From Aureisphaera galaxeae (lineage in GTDB: Bacteria; Bacteroidota; Bacteroidia; Flavobacteriales; Flavobacteriaceae), in the NCBI RefSeq assembly GCF_028561275.1, contig NZ_JAQQTF010000018.1, forward strand, positions 1-64,000: DNA of 64,000 nt, in the 5' to 3' direction. Positions 8,601-17,239 of the stretch are shown one piece after another. The translations under genes and the position numbers were made by a program. The notes beneath the pieces were generated by a model. That model ran no database searches. It was not told the origin of the DNA and worked only from the letters and a program-made list of their open reading frames with translations. The first letter of the stretch is position 1, and each line of letters opens with the position of its first letter.

Positions 8601-10058
8601 TTAAAACTTTAAGTCCGTCGCGGGAACTCCAAAGAACAATTCTAACACTTTTAACTTAAATATATAATCGTACTTGGATCTATTCAATTCTATTTGTGCA
8701 TTGTCGTACCTCAACTTAGATTGGCTGAAATCGAATGCATTGGTTAAACCTACATCGTAACGATCTTTCGCATACTGGTACGCCAATTCCTGAGACTCTG
8801 CCGCCTTTTGGGCAGCTTCGAAAGCCTTAAGCGACCCTCTGGCATCTACGTATGCTTGGTATACCGTAGACTCCAAATCCAATTTGGCTTGCTCCAAAAG
8901 GAACTCTTGGCGCTTTACGTTTACTTCGCTTCTCTTTACGTTGTTACGTGTAGAAAACCCATTAAAGATAGGCACATTAAGTTGAAATCCATAAGAGATA
9001 CCGTCGTTTAAGTACAATTGCTCGGAAAAAGGTAATGGGTCCAACTCCCTAGCACCAATAATATTAGGTTCCAAACCGAAAACAGCTTCTCCTGTTCCAT
9101 CCACTACTCCAATAGGGGTTTCACCTTGCACAATGGGATTATCTCCATCTAAAATGGTTTCGATACCACTGGGAAGGTCGGACTCACGCGTATTGTAATT
9201 GAAGAATCCACTTAGGGTAGGATAGTAAGCAGAACGAGCAATTTGAAGATCCTTCTGGGCCAAATCGAAATTCGCCTGAGCAATCTTTACTTCACTTCTG
9301 TTTTCTTCGGCAGAAGCGATAATTTCTGCAACGTCCTTAGCCGATATTCCTTCATCAATAATATCGTATCCTTCATCCTCAATATCGAAATTTTCGTAAT
9401 CCTTGATCAATAACAACTGAGCCAAACTCACCAATGAAATCTCTACCGAATTTTCTGCCAAAGCGATATTCTGCTTTTCAGTAGCATCGGTTGCTTTAAT
9501 CTCCAAAAGGTCTCCTTCTGGGAGCACCCCAGCATCTACCAATTCCTGGGTACGGGTAATTTGCTCCATGGTCACTCCGTTTTGAGAAATGGCCACCTCC
9601 AAATTGGCTTTGTTGGTAAGAACCTGCAAAAAACCATTGGCAACCAATAAGGAAATATCATCTTTCATTTTGGATAGACCATATTCTGATGCCAACTTCG
9701 AAATCTTTGCCCGTTGCATGGTCCTTAGGTTGCTTAACCCACTGAAAATATTGACCCCTGCGGTGATGCTGTAAGAGGAGTTTCTGGAAGTCTGATTTTC
9801 TAAAACTCCCGTGGTAATATTCTGGGTAAGACCCGTGTTCCACGAATTGGAAGCAGAACCGTTAATGGACGGAAGGTAGTTCCCTAAAGCATCACTTTTG
9901 GCAATTTCCGCCAGTTCTACATCCAGTTCACTTTGCTTAATGGAGATGTTGTTATCTAAGGCGTGCTGAACGCATTCCCCTAAAGTCCACTTTTTGGTTT
10001 GGGCTTGTACCGTTACGCTAAGGCACAGCAATAGTACTATCAATACAATATTCCTCAT
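8601..10058 (-). CDS. TolC family outer-membrane efflux channel
   Basis: 485 residues with a signal peptide ending VQAQ (about residue 20). It has the two repeated helical hairpin regions of OEP/TolC proteins, rich in Ala/Gln/Asn/Leu (for example LDLESTVYQAYVDARGSL). It starts WTLGECVQHALDNN, the usual TolC opening. It should form a trimeric outer-membrane channel for the pump encoded upstream. It lies between the two adaptor genes, 69 bases after the first and 2 bases before the second. Confidence 0.93.
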   Translation of the reverse strand: MRNIVLIVLLLCLSVTVQAQTKKWTLGECVQHALDNNISIKQSELDVELAEIAKSDALGNYLPSINGSASNSWNTGLTQNITTGVLENQTSRNSSYSITAGVNIFSGLSNLRTMQRAKISKLASEYGLSKMKDDISLLVANGFLQVLTNKANLEVAISQNGVTMEQITRTQELVDAGVLPEGDLLEIKATDATEKQNIALAENSVEISLVSLAQLLLIKDYENFDIEDEGYDIIDEGISAKDVAEIIASAEENRSEVKIAQANFDLAQKDLQIARSAYYPTLSGFFNYNTRESDLPSGIETILDGDNPIVQGETPIGVVDGTGEAVFGLEPNIIGARELDPLPFSEQLYLNDGISYGFQLNVPIFNGFSTRNNVKRSEVNVKRQEFLLEQAKLDLESTVYQAYVDARGSLKAFEAAQKAAESQELAYQYAKDRYDVGLTNAFDFSQSKLRYDNAQIELNRSKYDYIFKLKVLELFFGVPATDLKF

Positions 10059-10127
10059 GATCGAATCTAATTGTTGGATTTGTCTTTTGATTGTTGAATG
10101 TGTTACAAGGTTACCGAATAAACCAAA

Positions 10128-11264
10128 TTAGTTGGCCGCTTCTTCTTCCTCTTCTTCATCATCCTTCTTTATGGGCTCGGTCTTGTTCCATACCTTGATT
10201 TCATCTTCTTCCGTAATACCAGACAAGATTTCTATGTTGATTCCGTCCGAGATACCTACTTCTACATCTTTTCTTTCGAACTCCTGCTCGCCTACCAATA
10301 TCTCTACATAAGGCTTTTGGTCTTTTTTATCGAACTGCAACAAAGCTTCTTTAATGGCAAAGGCACTGTCTTTCTTCTGAAGCACGATAGAAGCATTGGC
10401 ACTATATCCCGCTCGAATGAAATAGCTCTCATCTAGGTATACTTCACCTTCAATTTTGAACTGAACGGCTCCTTGCTCCTCATTTCCTTTAGGTGCTACG
10501 AATCTTAGTTTGGCATCGAACTCCTTATCTTGAATGGCTCCCAAACTCACCTTAAGCGGCATATCAATTTCCAGTTTGCCCACTTCTGCTTCGTCTACCT
10601 TTCCTTCAAAAATCATCTTATTAAGATCGGCGATAGTTGCAATGGAAGTTCCTGCATTGAAGTTGTTACTTTCAATTACCTGATCTCCTTCCTTCACAGG
10701 AATTTCCAAAATGGTTCCGGCTACTGTTGCCCTAATGTTGGTGTTGGCAGCAGAAGATCCACCTGCAGACCCTACACGAATAATTCGGTAGTCGCTTTGC
10801 GCATTGGCTAGTTCCTGCTTGGCTTGATTATAGGACAATTCGAAATTCTGAAATTCGTTCAGTGAAATCACCCCTTTTTCGAAAAGCGCCTTGTTTCTGT
10901 TGTACACCACCTGTGCGTTATTCACAGATATTTCAGCATTCTGAACACGACCCCTAGAACTGTTCAAGCTCTGCTCATTAGGAACAACCTTTACTCTAGC
11001 AATGAGGTCTCCCGCTTTAATGGAATCTCCTTCTTCCACGAAGATTTCCTCAATGATCCCCGAAATTTGGGGTTTAATTTCTACCTCATCCTCTGGAACT
11101 ACTTTACCCGTAGCCACCGTTTTTTCCTCGATAGCCGTGTAAAATGCCTTTTCGGTAGTATAGGTTATGGGTGATCTACTATTGGTCTTCCCAAAATAGA
11201 TAATGGCAAATAGCCCTCCCAGAACTATAAATGCGATAAAAAAGTACTTCAAAAATTTTTTCAT
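10128..11264 (-). CDS. Efflux periplasmic adaptor subunit, MacA type
   Basis: 378 residues. An N-terminal transmembrane anchor at about 5-24 is followed by a lipoyl-like segment (ATGKVVPEDEVEIKPQISG), a coiled-coil hairpin containing NRNKALFEKGVISLNEFQ, and a beta-barrel. The tail is strongly acidic (a run of Glu/Asp). It directly follows the second permease (33 bases), as MacA does with MacB. It is homologous to, but clearly different from, the adaptor at 7330-8598. Confidence 0.92.
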   Translation of the reverse strand: MKKFLKYFFIAFIVLGGLFAIIYFGKTNSRSPITYTTEKAFYTAIEEKTVATGKVVPEDEVEIKPQISGIIEEIFVEEGDSIKAGDLIARVKVVPNEQSLNSSRGRVQNAEISVNNAQVVYNRNKALFEKGVISLNEFQNFELSYNQAKQELANAQSDYRIIRVGSAGGSSAANTNIRATVAGTILEIPVKEGDQVIESNNFNAGTSIATIADLNKMIFEGKVDEAEVGKLEIDMPLKVSLGAIQDKEFDAKLRFVAPKGNEEQGAVQFKIEGEVYLDESYFIRAGYSANASIVLQKKDSAFAIKEALLQFDKKDQKPYVEILVGEQEFERKDVEVGISDGINIEILSGITEEDEIKVWNKTEPIKKDDEEEEEEAAN

Positions 11265-11297
11265 TCGTAAATGATTTTGATATGATCAGTTTGGTTA

Positions 11298-12563
11298 TTA
11301 TTCTTCTCTTAGTGCATCAATAGGCCGTATACTTACTGCCCTTTGAGCGGGTATTAATCCTATAAGTGTTCCTAAAATCACCATAATTAACAGGGCCCCA
11401 ATTATCATGGGTATAGGAACCGTTGGATTGGTGTAAGGGAAACCATCCTGCCCGGATGTTAGTGCATTGATTACAGCAAGTGTAAATGCGCCAAAAATGA
11501 TCCCAATAAACCCAGCGATGATCGTTAGAAAAACAGACTCAAGAATGATCTGCCCCCTAACCTCTCTTGGCGTAGCTCCCAATGCTCTGCGTATTCCCAA
11601 CTCATTGGTGCGTTCTTTTACGGAAATCAGTAAAATATTTCCAATAGCAATTACCCCTGCAATAATGGTAGCTATTCCCACAATTAAGGATAGAAAATTC
11701 ATTCCCTTAGAAAAGCCCATGATCTTCCCAAAAGCTTCTCCCAAATTAAAGGAACCGAAAGCACGCTCATCTTCAGGATGTGCTTTGTGAATTCTTTTTA
11801 AGGATTGTTTAATATCCTTTTCCAAGCCTACAATATCCGCATCGTCATAAGCGGCAATAGCAAACCAGGAAACATTGTCACCCATATTATAGATTTTCCG
11901 GTAGGTAGTAAATGGAATGTAGATGGCGCTGTCGTCTTCGAATCCACCACCATCTTCAAACTTCTGCACTCCTACTACTTGAAAATAAATATTATCTATT
12001 CTGATATATTGCCCCAAGGGGTTTTCATCCTTTTCAAACAGTTCTTTTTGCACACGCTCCCCAATAACACATACCTTTCGTTCCATCTCGATATCTTCAT
12101 CATTCAGGAAACGTCCTCCATCGAAGATTTTCTTCTTGGCAATTTTATCGACTACTGGAAAATCCCCAAAAGTAGAATAGTTCCCCGATTTTAATCCTCG
12201 GACCACCTGCGCTGGGGCATCACCAAAAATCCCCTTTACATTTCTTGGAGCAATAAATTGAATTTCCGGGTTCTGATTTTCCAAGGCTTCTTTATCTCCT
12301 AATTTCAATTGCATGGGCCTTCCGATTTTAAATCCCTCGTAAGGCATGCTGGTACGTTGTGCCCAAACAAACATACTGTTGGTTGCAATATCTTTGAATT
12401 CCTTTTCGAAACCGTTGTCCAATCCTTTGGCGGCACCCGAAAGGCCTATGTATACGAAAATTCCCCATGTAACCCCAATTACGGTAATCACTGTTCTCAA
12501 CTTGTTCTTCCTAATAGAACCGTAAATTTCTTGCCAAGTTTCTCTGTCGAAAATAAATTTCAT
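11298..12563 (-). CDS. MacB-type ABC transporter permease (second)
   Basis: 421 residues. It has one N-terminal membrane helix (about 19-42), a large periplasmic MacB_PCD domain, and three C-terminal helices of the FtsX fold. The typical coupling motif KERTNELGIRRALGATPREV lies between the first two of these helices. It ends IRPIDALREE. It is two bases downstream of the first permease gene, with which it probably forms a heterodimer energised by the ATPase at 13791-14492. Substrate unknown. Confidence 0.92.
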   Translation of the reverse strand: MKFIFDRETWQEIYGSIRKNKLRTVITVIGVTWGIFVYIGLSGAAKGLDNGFEKEFKDIATNSMFVWAQRTSMPYEGFKIGRPMQLKLGDKEALENQNPEIQFIAPRNVKGIFGDAPAQVVRGLKSGNYSTFGDFPVVDKIAKKKIFDGGRFLNDEDIEMERKVCVIGERVQKELFEKDENPLGQYIRIDNIYFQVVGVQKFEDGGGFEDDSAIYIPFTTYRKIYNMGDNVSWFAIAAYDDADIVGLEKDIKQSLKRIHKAHPEDERAFGSFNLGEAFGKIMGFSKGMNFLSLIVGIATIIAGVIAIGNILLISVKERTNELGIRRALGATPREVRGQIILESVFLTIIAGFIGIIFGAFTLAVINALTSGQDGFPYTNPTVPIPMIIGALLIMVILGTLIGLIPAQRAVSIRPIDALREE

Positions 12564-12565
12564 AA

Positions 12566-13798
12566 CTATTCGTCTCTTAGTGCAACAATCGGTTTTATCC
12601 TAGCGGCTCTTCGGGCCGGAATATATCCCGCCACTGCCCCGCAAAAGATTAAGAATAATGTAGCTTTTATAATGGTACTTGTTCCTACATAAGGGTTCTT
12701 GATGAAAAAGTCTTCCAGATCGAGACCAATCATATTCAATACCCCCATACCAATGACCAGTCCTACGATTCCAGCAATAGTCGTAATAAAAACAGACTCT
12801 TGAAGTACCATTCCTACGATACTTCTTGGAGATGCCCCCATAGCCTTGCGTATACCCAATTCCTTGGTGCGCTCTTTTACAACGAACACCATGATATTGC
12901 TAATTCCTATAACTCCAGCCAATAACGTTCCAATGCCCACAAAGGCAACCACCATTTGCAAAATGCTGGCAAACTGTAAGGTTTGCTTAACCCCTTCGGC
13001 AGCATTCCGTATGAACATTCCGTTTTGGTCGTCCATGGCAATAATATGCTTGTTACGCATGTACTTGTTTAGGCTGGTTTCAAAAGCTTTGGAACCAGCA
13101 TATCCAATACTCAATTTAAACCCTACAATAATCTGGTCAACTTTATCGGTATTCTTTTCAATAAGCTGTCGTGTTGTATAGGGCATATAAATGTAGCGCT
13201 CTTCATTGTCCCCTCCATCATCCTGAAATACACCTACCACCTTATAAGCGATACCATCTATGTCTAGATATTTCCCTAATGCCCTTTCACCATTTTTGAA
13301 CAAATCCTTTTCTACCAAGCGACCAATAACCACGTTCTTTGTTTTTCCGAGAATGTCGTTTTCATTGATATAGCGCCCTTCCATGATAATAGTCTTCTCA
13401 CTGTGTTGGTGGGCTGGGCCTACGGCACGCGTCGTATAAGTGTTGGATTCTCCCTTGTACTTGGCAGTTCCCCCTCTAGAAATCCTAGGAGTGATATACT
13501 CCACGTACATAGCAAAGTCCTTTTTAATATCGTCTATATCATCATTTCTGAATTCGATCCTTCTACCCGTAGCAAATCCTTTGTAGGGCTTTGAGGTACG
13601 TCCTGGGAACAACCAGATAGTGTTCGTAGCATCATCCACGAAGAACTCCTGAAAGGTGTTTTTTAACCCATTACCAAAACCAAATAATATGGTGAAAATT
13701 AGAATCCCAAGAGTAATCGTAAATCCTGATAAGAAGGTACGAAGCCTGTTCTTACCAATAGACTGAAAAATCTCCTGCCAACGATCTCTACTAAACAT
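12566..13798 (-). CDS. MacB-type ABC transporter permease (first)
   Basis: 410 residues with the same four-helix MacB/FtsX layout as its neighbour. The coupling motif KERTKELGIRKAMGASPRSI is present and the C-terminus is IKPIVALRDE. The gene overlaps the end of the ATPase gene by eight bases, so the two are translationally coupled. The two permeases share start (WQEI..SI.KN.LRT) and end motifs and are old tandem duplicates. Confidence 0.92.
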   Translation of the reverse strand: MFSRDRWQEIFQSIGKNRLRTFLSGFTITLGILIFTILFGFGNGLKNTFQEFFVDDATNTIWLFPGRTSKPYKGFATGRRIEFRNDDIDDIKKDFAMYVEYITPRISRGGTAKYKGESNTYTTRAVGPAHQHSEKTIIMEGRYINENDILGKTKNVVIGRLVEKDLFKNGERALGKYLDIDGIAYKVVGVFQDDGGDNEERYIYMPYTTRQLIEKNTDKVDQIIVGFKLSIGYAGSKAFETSLNKYMRNKHIIAMDDQNGMFIRNAAEGVKQTLQFASILQMVVAFVGIGTLLAGVIGISNIMVFVVKERTKELGIRKAMGASPRSIVGMVLQESVFITTIAGIVGLVIGMGVLNMIGLDLEDFFIKNPYVGTSTIIKATLFLIFCGAVAGYIPARRAARIKPIVALRDE

Positions 13799-14492
13799 AT
13801 TGTTCTGCTCTTACCTGTTCTATGACTTTATCTTCCATGATAACACCATCCTTAAGGTGTACAATGCGTTTGCACATATGGGCAATATCTTCTTCGTGGG
13901 TAACTACCAAAATCGTATTCCCTTGATCATTTATCTTCTGAATGAGATCCATTACTTCATACGAAGTTGTTGTATCCAATGCCCCCGTAGGCTCATCGGC
14001 TAGAAGTACCTTGGGTTCGGCAGCCATAGCGCGGGCAATGGCCACACGTTGTTTCTGTCCCCCGGAAAGCTCACTGGGTAAGTGGGTAGCCCAATCCCTT
14101 AACCCCACTTGTTCTAAATATTTTAAGGCTTTCTCAATCCTTTCCTTTCTTTTAATTCCTTGATAGTACAAAGGAAGGGCAACGTTCTCGGCTGCTGTTT
14201 TGTAATTGATAAGATTGAAGGACTGAAACACAAAGCCTAAAAACTTGTTTCGGTACTTGGCAGCTTTGGTCTCGTTCAGGTTCTTTATTTCGACACCGTC
14301 CAGGGTATAATCACCGCTGTCCGATTCGTCCAGCATCCCCAATATATTAAGGAGAGTCGATTTACCGGAACCAGAAGAACCCATAATCGCTACGAGTTCA
14401 CCTTCCTTAACACTGAAATTTATTCCTTTTAACACGTGGAGGGAATTGCTTCCCATCTGATAAGATTTGTGTAAGTCCTTAATTTCTATCAT
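13791..14492 (-). CDS. ABC transporter ATP-binding protein, MacB/LolD-like
   Basis: 233 residues. Walker [10 protein letters not shown] at 38-46, Q-loop Gln90, signature LSGGQ at 142-146 and Walker B VLLADEP at 162-168 are all intact, followed by the H-loop (VVTHE). It powers the two permeases immediately downstream. The start is the ATG at 14492 ([14 protein letters not shown]). A longer frame opens at a TTG at 14543 but that codon is part of the -33 promoter element. First gene of a seven-gene run reaching tsaB. Confidence 0.94.
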   Translation of the reverse strand: MIEIKDLHKSYQMGSNSLHVLKGINFSVKEGELVAIMGSSGSGKSTLLNILGMLDESDSGDYTLDGVEIKNLNETKAAKYRNKFLGFVFQSFNLINYKTAAENVALPLYYQGIKRKERIEKALKYLEQVGLRDWATHLPSELSGGQKQRVAIARAMAAEPKVLLADEPTGALDTTTSYEVMDLIQKINDQGNTILVVTHEEDIAHMCKRIVHLKDGVIMEDKVIEQVRAEQYV

Positions 14493-14510
14493 AATGAATA
14501 TATTCCTATA

Positions 14511-14546
14511 CAAAGTAAAGCGGTTTAAACCGCTATTATGCAAAAA
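14511..14546 (-). promoter_or_regulatory. Promoter of the efflux-tsaB operon
   Basis: On the minus strand TTTTTG (14541-14546) is followed after 22 bases by TTACTTTG (14511-14518), one mismatch from TAnnTTTG. Transcription would start near 14505, a dozen bases before the ATPase ATG. A perfect palindrome fills most of the spacer. Confidence 0.55.
14519..14534. promoter_or_regulatory. Palindromic putative operator in the efflux promoter
   Basis: AGCGGTTTAAACCGCT is a perfect 16-bp palindrome lying wholly between the -33 and -7 elements. That position suits a dimeric repressor or a spacer-distorting activator. No matching regulator gene lies nearby. Confidence 0.5.
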
Positions 14547-14639
14547 TCATGTTAAGACTTACTAGGGTTGGTTAGTGGAAGCCTTTACCATAAGACTTTT
14601 TTCTCCCGATTTAGTTACAAAAAATATGTGAAGGAAATG

Positions 14640-14870
14640 TTAATTTTCTTCTTGGTGCGCTTTTTTCCGCATTCGGTAGATAACATAACCCACGGTTCCT
14701 ATAAGTAAATAGGGGAATAACATAAGGTAGGCGATCCCGTCATTTATACCTTTAGCGGCATGCCCACCCTCTTCAGATTCCAATACCGCACGGCACATGG
14801 CACACTGTGCTTCCGCTGGAAGGGAACACAACAAAACAAGAATAGCAAGGACGACGGCCGATCGTTTCAT
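14640..14870 (-). CDS. Small exported CxxC membrane protein
   Basis: 76 residues: signal peptide (about 1-21, ending AEAQ), a CAMC pair (Cys23, Cys26) at the mature N-terminus, a short Gly/Glu stretch, and one membrane helix at about 48-66 with a basic cytoplasmic tail. It is the last gene of the SCO/DUF420 run, one base after the DUF420 gene. The context suggests a periplasmic thiol or metal-handling accessory to oxidase assembly; this is inference, as no named family was recognised. Confidence 0.75.
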   Translation of the reverse strand: MKRSAVVLAILVLLCSLPAEAQCAMCRAVLESEEGGHAAKGINDGIAYLMLFPYLLIGTVGYVIYRMRKKAHQEEN

Positions 14871-14871
14871 A

Positions 14872-15399
14872 TTAATAGTAAGGTGAAATCATTAGATATA
14901 CGATCACTCCCGTTACGGCCACATAAAGCCAAATGGGAAAAGTAATTTTCGCAATCTTCTTATGCTTTTGAAAATTTCCGGTCAAAGCCCTAACATAGGT
15001 AATCAACACAAACGGAATGACTCCAACGGATAAAAGGATATGGCTAATTAGGATTACATAGTATACATATTTAATAGCCCCTTCCCCTCCAAAAGGCGTA
15101 GATTCTGAAGTCATGTGATAGGCAACGTACATTCCCAAGAACAATACGGAAAGCAAGATACAGAACTTCATCATACGTTCATGAGCCACTCGGTTTCCTT
15201 TTTTGATCTGAACCACAGCCAAAATTAGCAGCAACGCTGTTAAACCATTAATGCTTGCATAGATGGGAGGCAAAAAGGTAAGGGGTTCTACATTGGGTAT
15301 CTTAATCCCAAACAATGCAGCAACAACCAAGGGGATGGCAATGGAGAGTATCCATATCCAAGTATTGTATTTCTTTGTCGAAGTTTGAGCCTGTTCCAT
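14872..15399 (-). CDS. DUF420 family membrane protein
   Basis: 175 residues with about five hydrophobic helices and conserved His residues in the membrane region (HERMMKFCI, AYHMTSE, ISHILLSVG), as in the DUF420/YozB family found next to cytochrome oxidase genes. The family is associated with cytochrome c oxidase assembly, though its exact role is not settled. It directly abuts the SCO gene upstream and the CxxC protein gene downstream. Confidence 0.88.
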   Translation of the reverse strand: MEQAQTSTKKYNTWIWILSIAIPLVVAALFGIKIPNVEPLTFLPPIYASINGLTALLLILAVVQIKKGNRVAHERMMKFCILLSVLFLGMYVAYHMTSESTPFGGEGAIKYVYYVILISHILLSVGVIPFVLITYVRALTGNFQKHKKIAKITFPIWLYVAVTGVIVYLMISPYY

Positions 15400-16026
15400 C
15401 TATTTTAAAAGTTGTTTAATGTCCTCAATAAGCATCTGGATCCCTTCGGTTTCCAATCCGTCGTAATAAATAATAGGATTATTATTATCGTCGTAACGGG
15501 ACCTTATGTTTCCTTCTTTATCGATCAAGGCAAAATATCCACTATGTTCAAAACCTCCAACATCTTCGGACGCCTCACCTACATATAAATTAAATCCTTC
15601 GTTGGCCAATTTGAAAATAGCCTCTTTCTCTCCTGTAAGCATATGCCAATTGGGATTGGTAACCCCATAGCTTTCAGCATACTTACCCAATACCTCTGGG
15701 GTGTCGTATTCTGGATCTATAGTAAAGGAGGCAATTCCCAGATTGGGGTTCCCGTAAAATTCGTTCTGAATCTTTACCATGTTCTGATTCATGATCGGGC
15801 AAATAGACGGACAGGTAGTAAAGAAGAATTCAACCAAATAGACCTTGCCTTCATAATCAGCATTGGAAATGGTTTTTCCTCTGTGGCTGGTAAAACTGAA
15901 ATCGGCTACCTTTCCGATCGTTGCCATTTCTGTACCACCAGACATGCGATCCACGATCTTGGGTACGGCCCAAATCCCGAACAACAATATGATAAACGAT
16001 ATGCCTACGTATGAATAGTTCTTCAT
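15400..16026 (-). CDS. SCO family copper chaperone for oxidase CuA assembly
   Basis: 208 residues. One N-terminal membrane anchor (about 5-21) precedes a thioredoxin fold with the SCO metal motif CPSIC (Cys72, Cys76) and the distal ligand His161 (EHSGYFALID). SCO proteins insert copper into, or reduce the cysteines of, the CuA site of oxidase subunit II on the outer face of the membrane. The target subunit here is encoded at 44103-45161. Second gene of a four-gene operon. Confidence 0.93.
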   Translation of the reverse strand: MKNYSYVGISFIILLFGIWAVPKIVDRMSGGTEMATIGKVADFSFTSHRGKTISNADYEGKVYLVEFFFTTCPSICPIMNQNMVKIQNEFYGNPNLGIASFTIDPEYDTPEVLGKYAESYGVTNPNWHMLTGEKEAIFKLANEGFNLYVGEASEDVGGFEHSGYFALIDKEGNIRSRYDDNNNPIIYYDGLETEGIQMLIEDIKQLLK

Positions 16027-16033
16027 AAATACA

Positions 16034-16708
16034 TCACTTTAAATGGGTGTCCCGAAATTCATCTTTCCTGTCGGCCTTATACTTTTTTAGGGCCAATCTG
16101 TACTCCGCCAAAACGATTTTGATGTCGTCGTCCATCTTATTATTTATCTCGGCATAATCGCTAGCATTAAAGCCGTACATGATCCCATAATCTTCATCGT
16201 CGGTTCTGCCGCGAAGGTTCCTTTCCTTGTCTATAATAAAAACAGTGTTGGTCTGCAGTGAAGGAGTAAGCACGGAATTGCTCTTTAGGGAAGCGAAAAC
16301 TTTTTGCATGTCGGCTTCTGTCCCGATGGCAAATCGCCAATTTTTTGGATTCTCTATTTCGGTAAGCTTTTCCTTAACCTGAAGGGCGGCCTCTTTCTGA
16401 TCTTCTGAAATGAGCGCTACGAACTGAAATTCGCTAAACTGGTAGTTCTTTTTGTAGATCTTATGGGCCAGGTTAAAGGCATTTGCTTTCTTTCCTTCTA
16501 CATCATTTCCGAAGAACATCAAAACCGTAATCCTATCTTTTAATTGAAGTGGTTTTCCGTCCAAGCTTTTAAAATCGGACAGTTCGTGCACACCGTACGT
16601 AAGAGTGGGTAGCTTTACAAAGTTGTTTTTGCCAGTGGCAAAGAACAGATAAACCGTGATGGGGAGAACAAATAGAATTCCGAGAACAATGAACTTTTTA
16701 ACCTGCAC
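16034..16708 (-). CDS. Membrane-anchored, cysteine-free SCO/thioredoxin-like protein
   Basis: 224 residues from a GTG at 16708. One membrane helix at about 6-24 is followed by a thioredoxin-like domain. The segment ITVLMFFGNDVEG stands where SCO proteins have the CxxxC loop, and there is no cysteine anywhere in the protein. The late strand TVFIIDKERNLRGR matches the family's ALIDKEGNIRSR. It is the first gene of the SCO operon, seven bases before SCO, so it may be a structural partner of SCO rather than a metal carrier. A longer frame opens at a TTG at 16753 but that codon is the -33 element. Confidence 0.72.
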   Translation of the reverse strand: MQVKKFIVLGILFVLPITVYLFFATGKNNFVKLPTLTYGVHELSDFKSLDGKPLQLKDRITVLMFFGNDVEGKKANAFNLAHKIYKKNYQFSEFQFVALISEDQKEAALQVKEKLTEIENPKNWRFAIGTEADMQKVFASLKSNSVLTPSLQTNTVFIIDKERNLRGRTDDEDYGIMYGFNASDYAEINNKMDDDIKIVLAEYRLALKKYKADRKDEFRDTHLK

Positions 16709-16722
16709 GAAATAATTTTTTG

Positions 16723-16753
16723 CAAAAATACGACCCAAACACAGGCTGGGCAA
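16723..16753 (-). promoter_or_regulatory. Promoter of the SCO/DUF420 operon
   Basis: Minus strand: TTG (16751-16753), a 20-base spacer, then TATTTTTG (16723-16730), an exact consensus. Transcription would begin near 16716, about eight bases before the GTG start. Confidence 0.7.
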
Positions 16754-16787
16754 TTTTATATCAGTTTTTTAACTAGAAAAGGCGCAT

Positions 16788-16814
16788 AAAAAAACCCTGT
16801 CACGGACAGGGTTT
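16788..16814 (-). terminator. Terminator of the ctaB-coxIII-coxIV operon
   Basis: AAACCCTGTC (16792-16801) and GACAGGGTTT (16805-16814) form a perfect 10-bp stem with a 3-base loop. On the minus strand it is followed by a T run. Confidence 0.85.
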
Positions 16815-16836
16815 CATATATTTTGATGGCATTCAA

Positions 16837-17220
16837 TTAGAAATTGAATTTCACATAATTCGATTTGTACACCTCATAGATATAATCCCCTTCAATTAAA
16901 AGGATTAGGATAAGGTAACAGATAAGGAATACTGCCGTCCATACTACCGATCTTCTCAATCCCATCAGCTCATCACGCATGTGCATGAAGTCCCAAGTAA
17001 TATAGTATGCTTTTACTAGGGTAAGGATGATGAAGATCCAGTTAAGGTACTTCATGGCTAGGAAGCGTTCCTGAATTAAAAACTCCGGTTTTACAATACC
17101 CAAATAAACTTCGATGGCAGTAACAAAGCATAGGAAAAAGAAAACTCCCCAAATCTTTGTTACGTTGGATTTAAACTTCCAAAGCCCTCTAAATATTTCT
17201 AATTTATGTTCGTGTCCCAT
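16837..17220 (-). CDS. Cytochrome c oxidase subunit IV family protein
   Basis: 127 residues with three hydrophobic helices (about 20-40, 55-75, 87-110), the layout of the small prokaryotic subunit IV (CtaF/CyoD type). KAYYITWDFMHM fits the family. It probably stabilises the CuB site during assembly of the aa3-type oxidase. Last gene of the ctaB operon, 19 bases after the long subunit III gene. Confidence 0.85.
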   Translation of the reverse strand: MGHEHKLEIFRGLWKFKSNVTKIWGVFFFLCFVTAIEVYLGIVKPEFLIQERFLAMKYLNWIFIILTLVKAYYITWDFMHMRDELMGLRRSVVWTAVFLICYLILILLIEGDYIYEVYKSNYVKFNF

Positions 17221-17239
17221 TTGTTTTTTTGTTCAAAGA

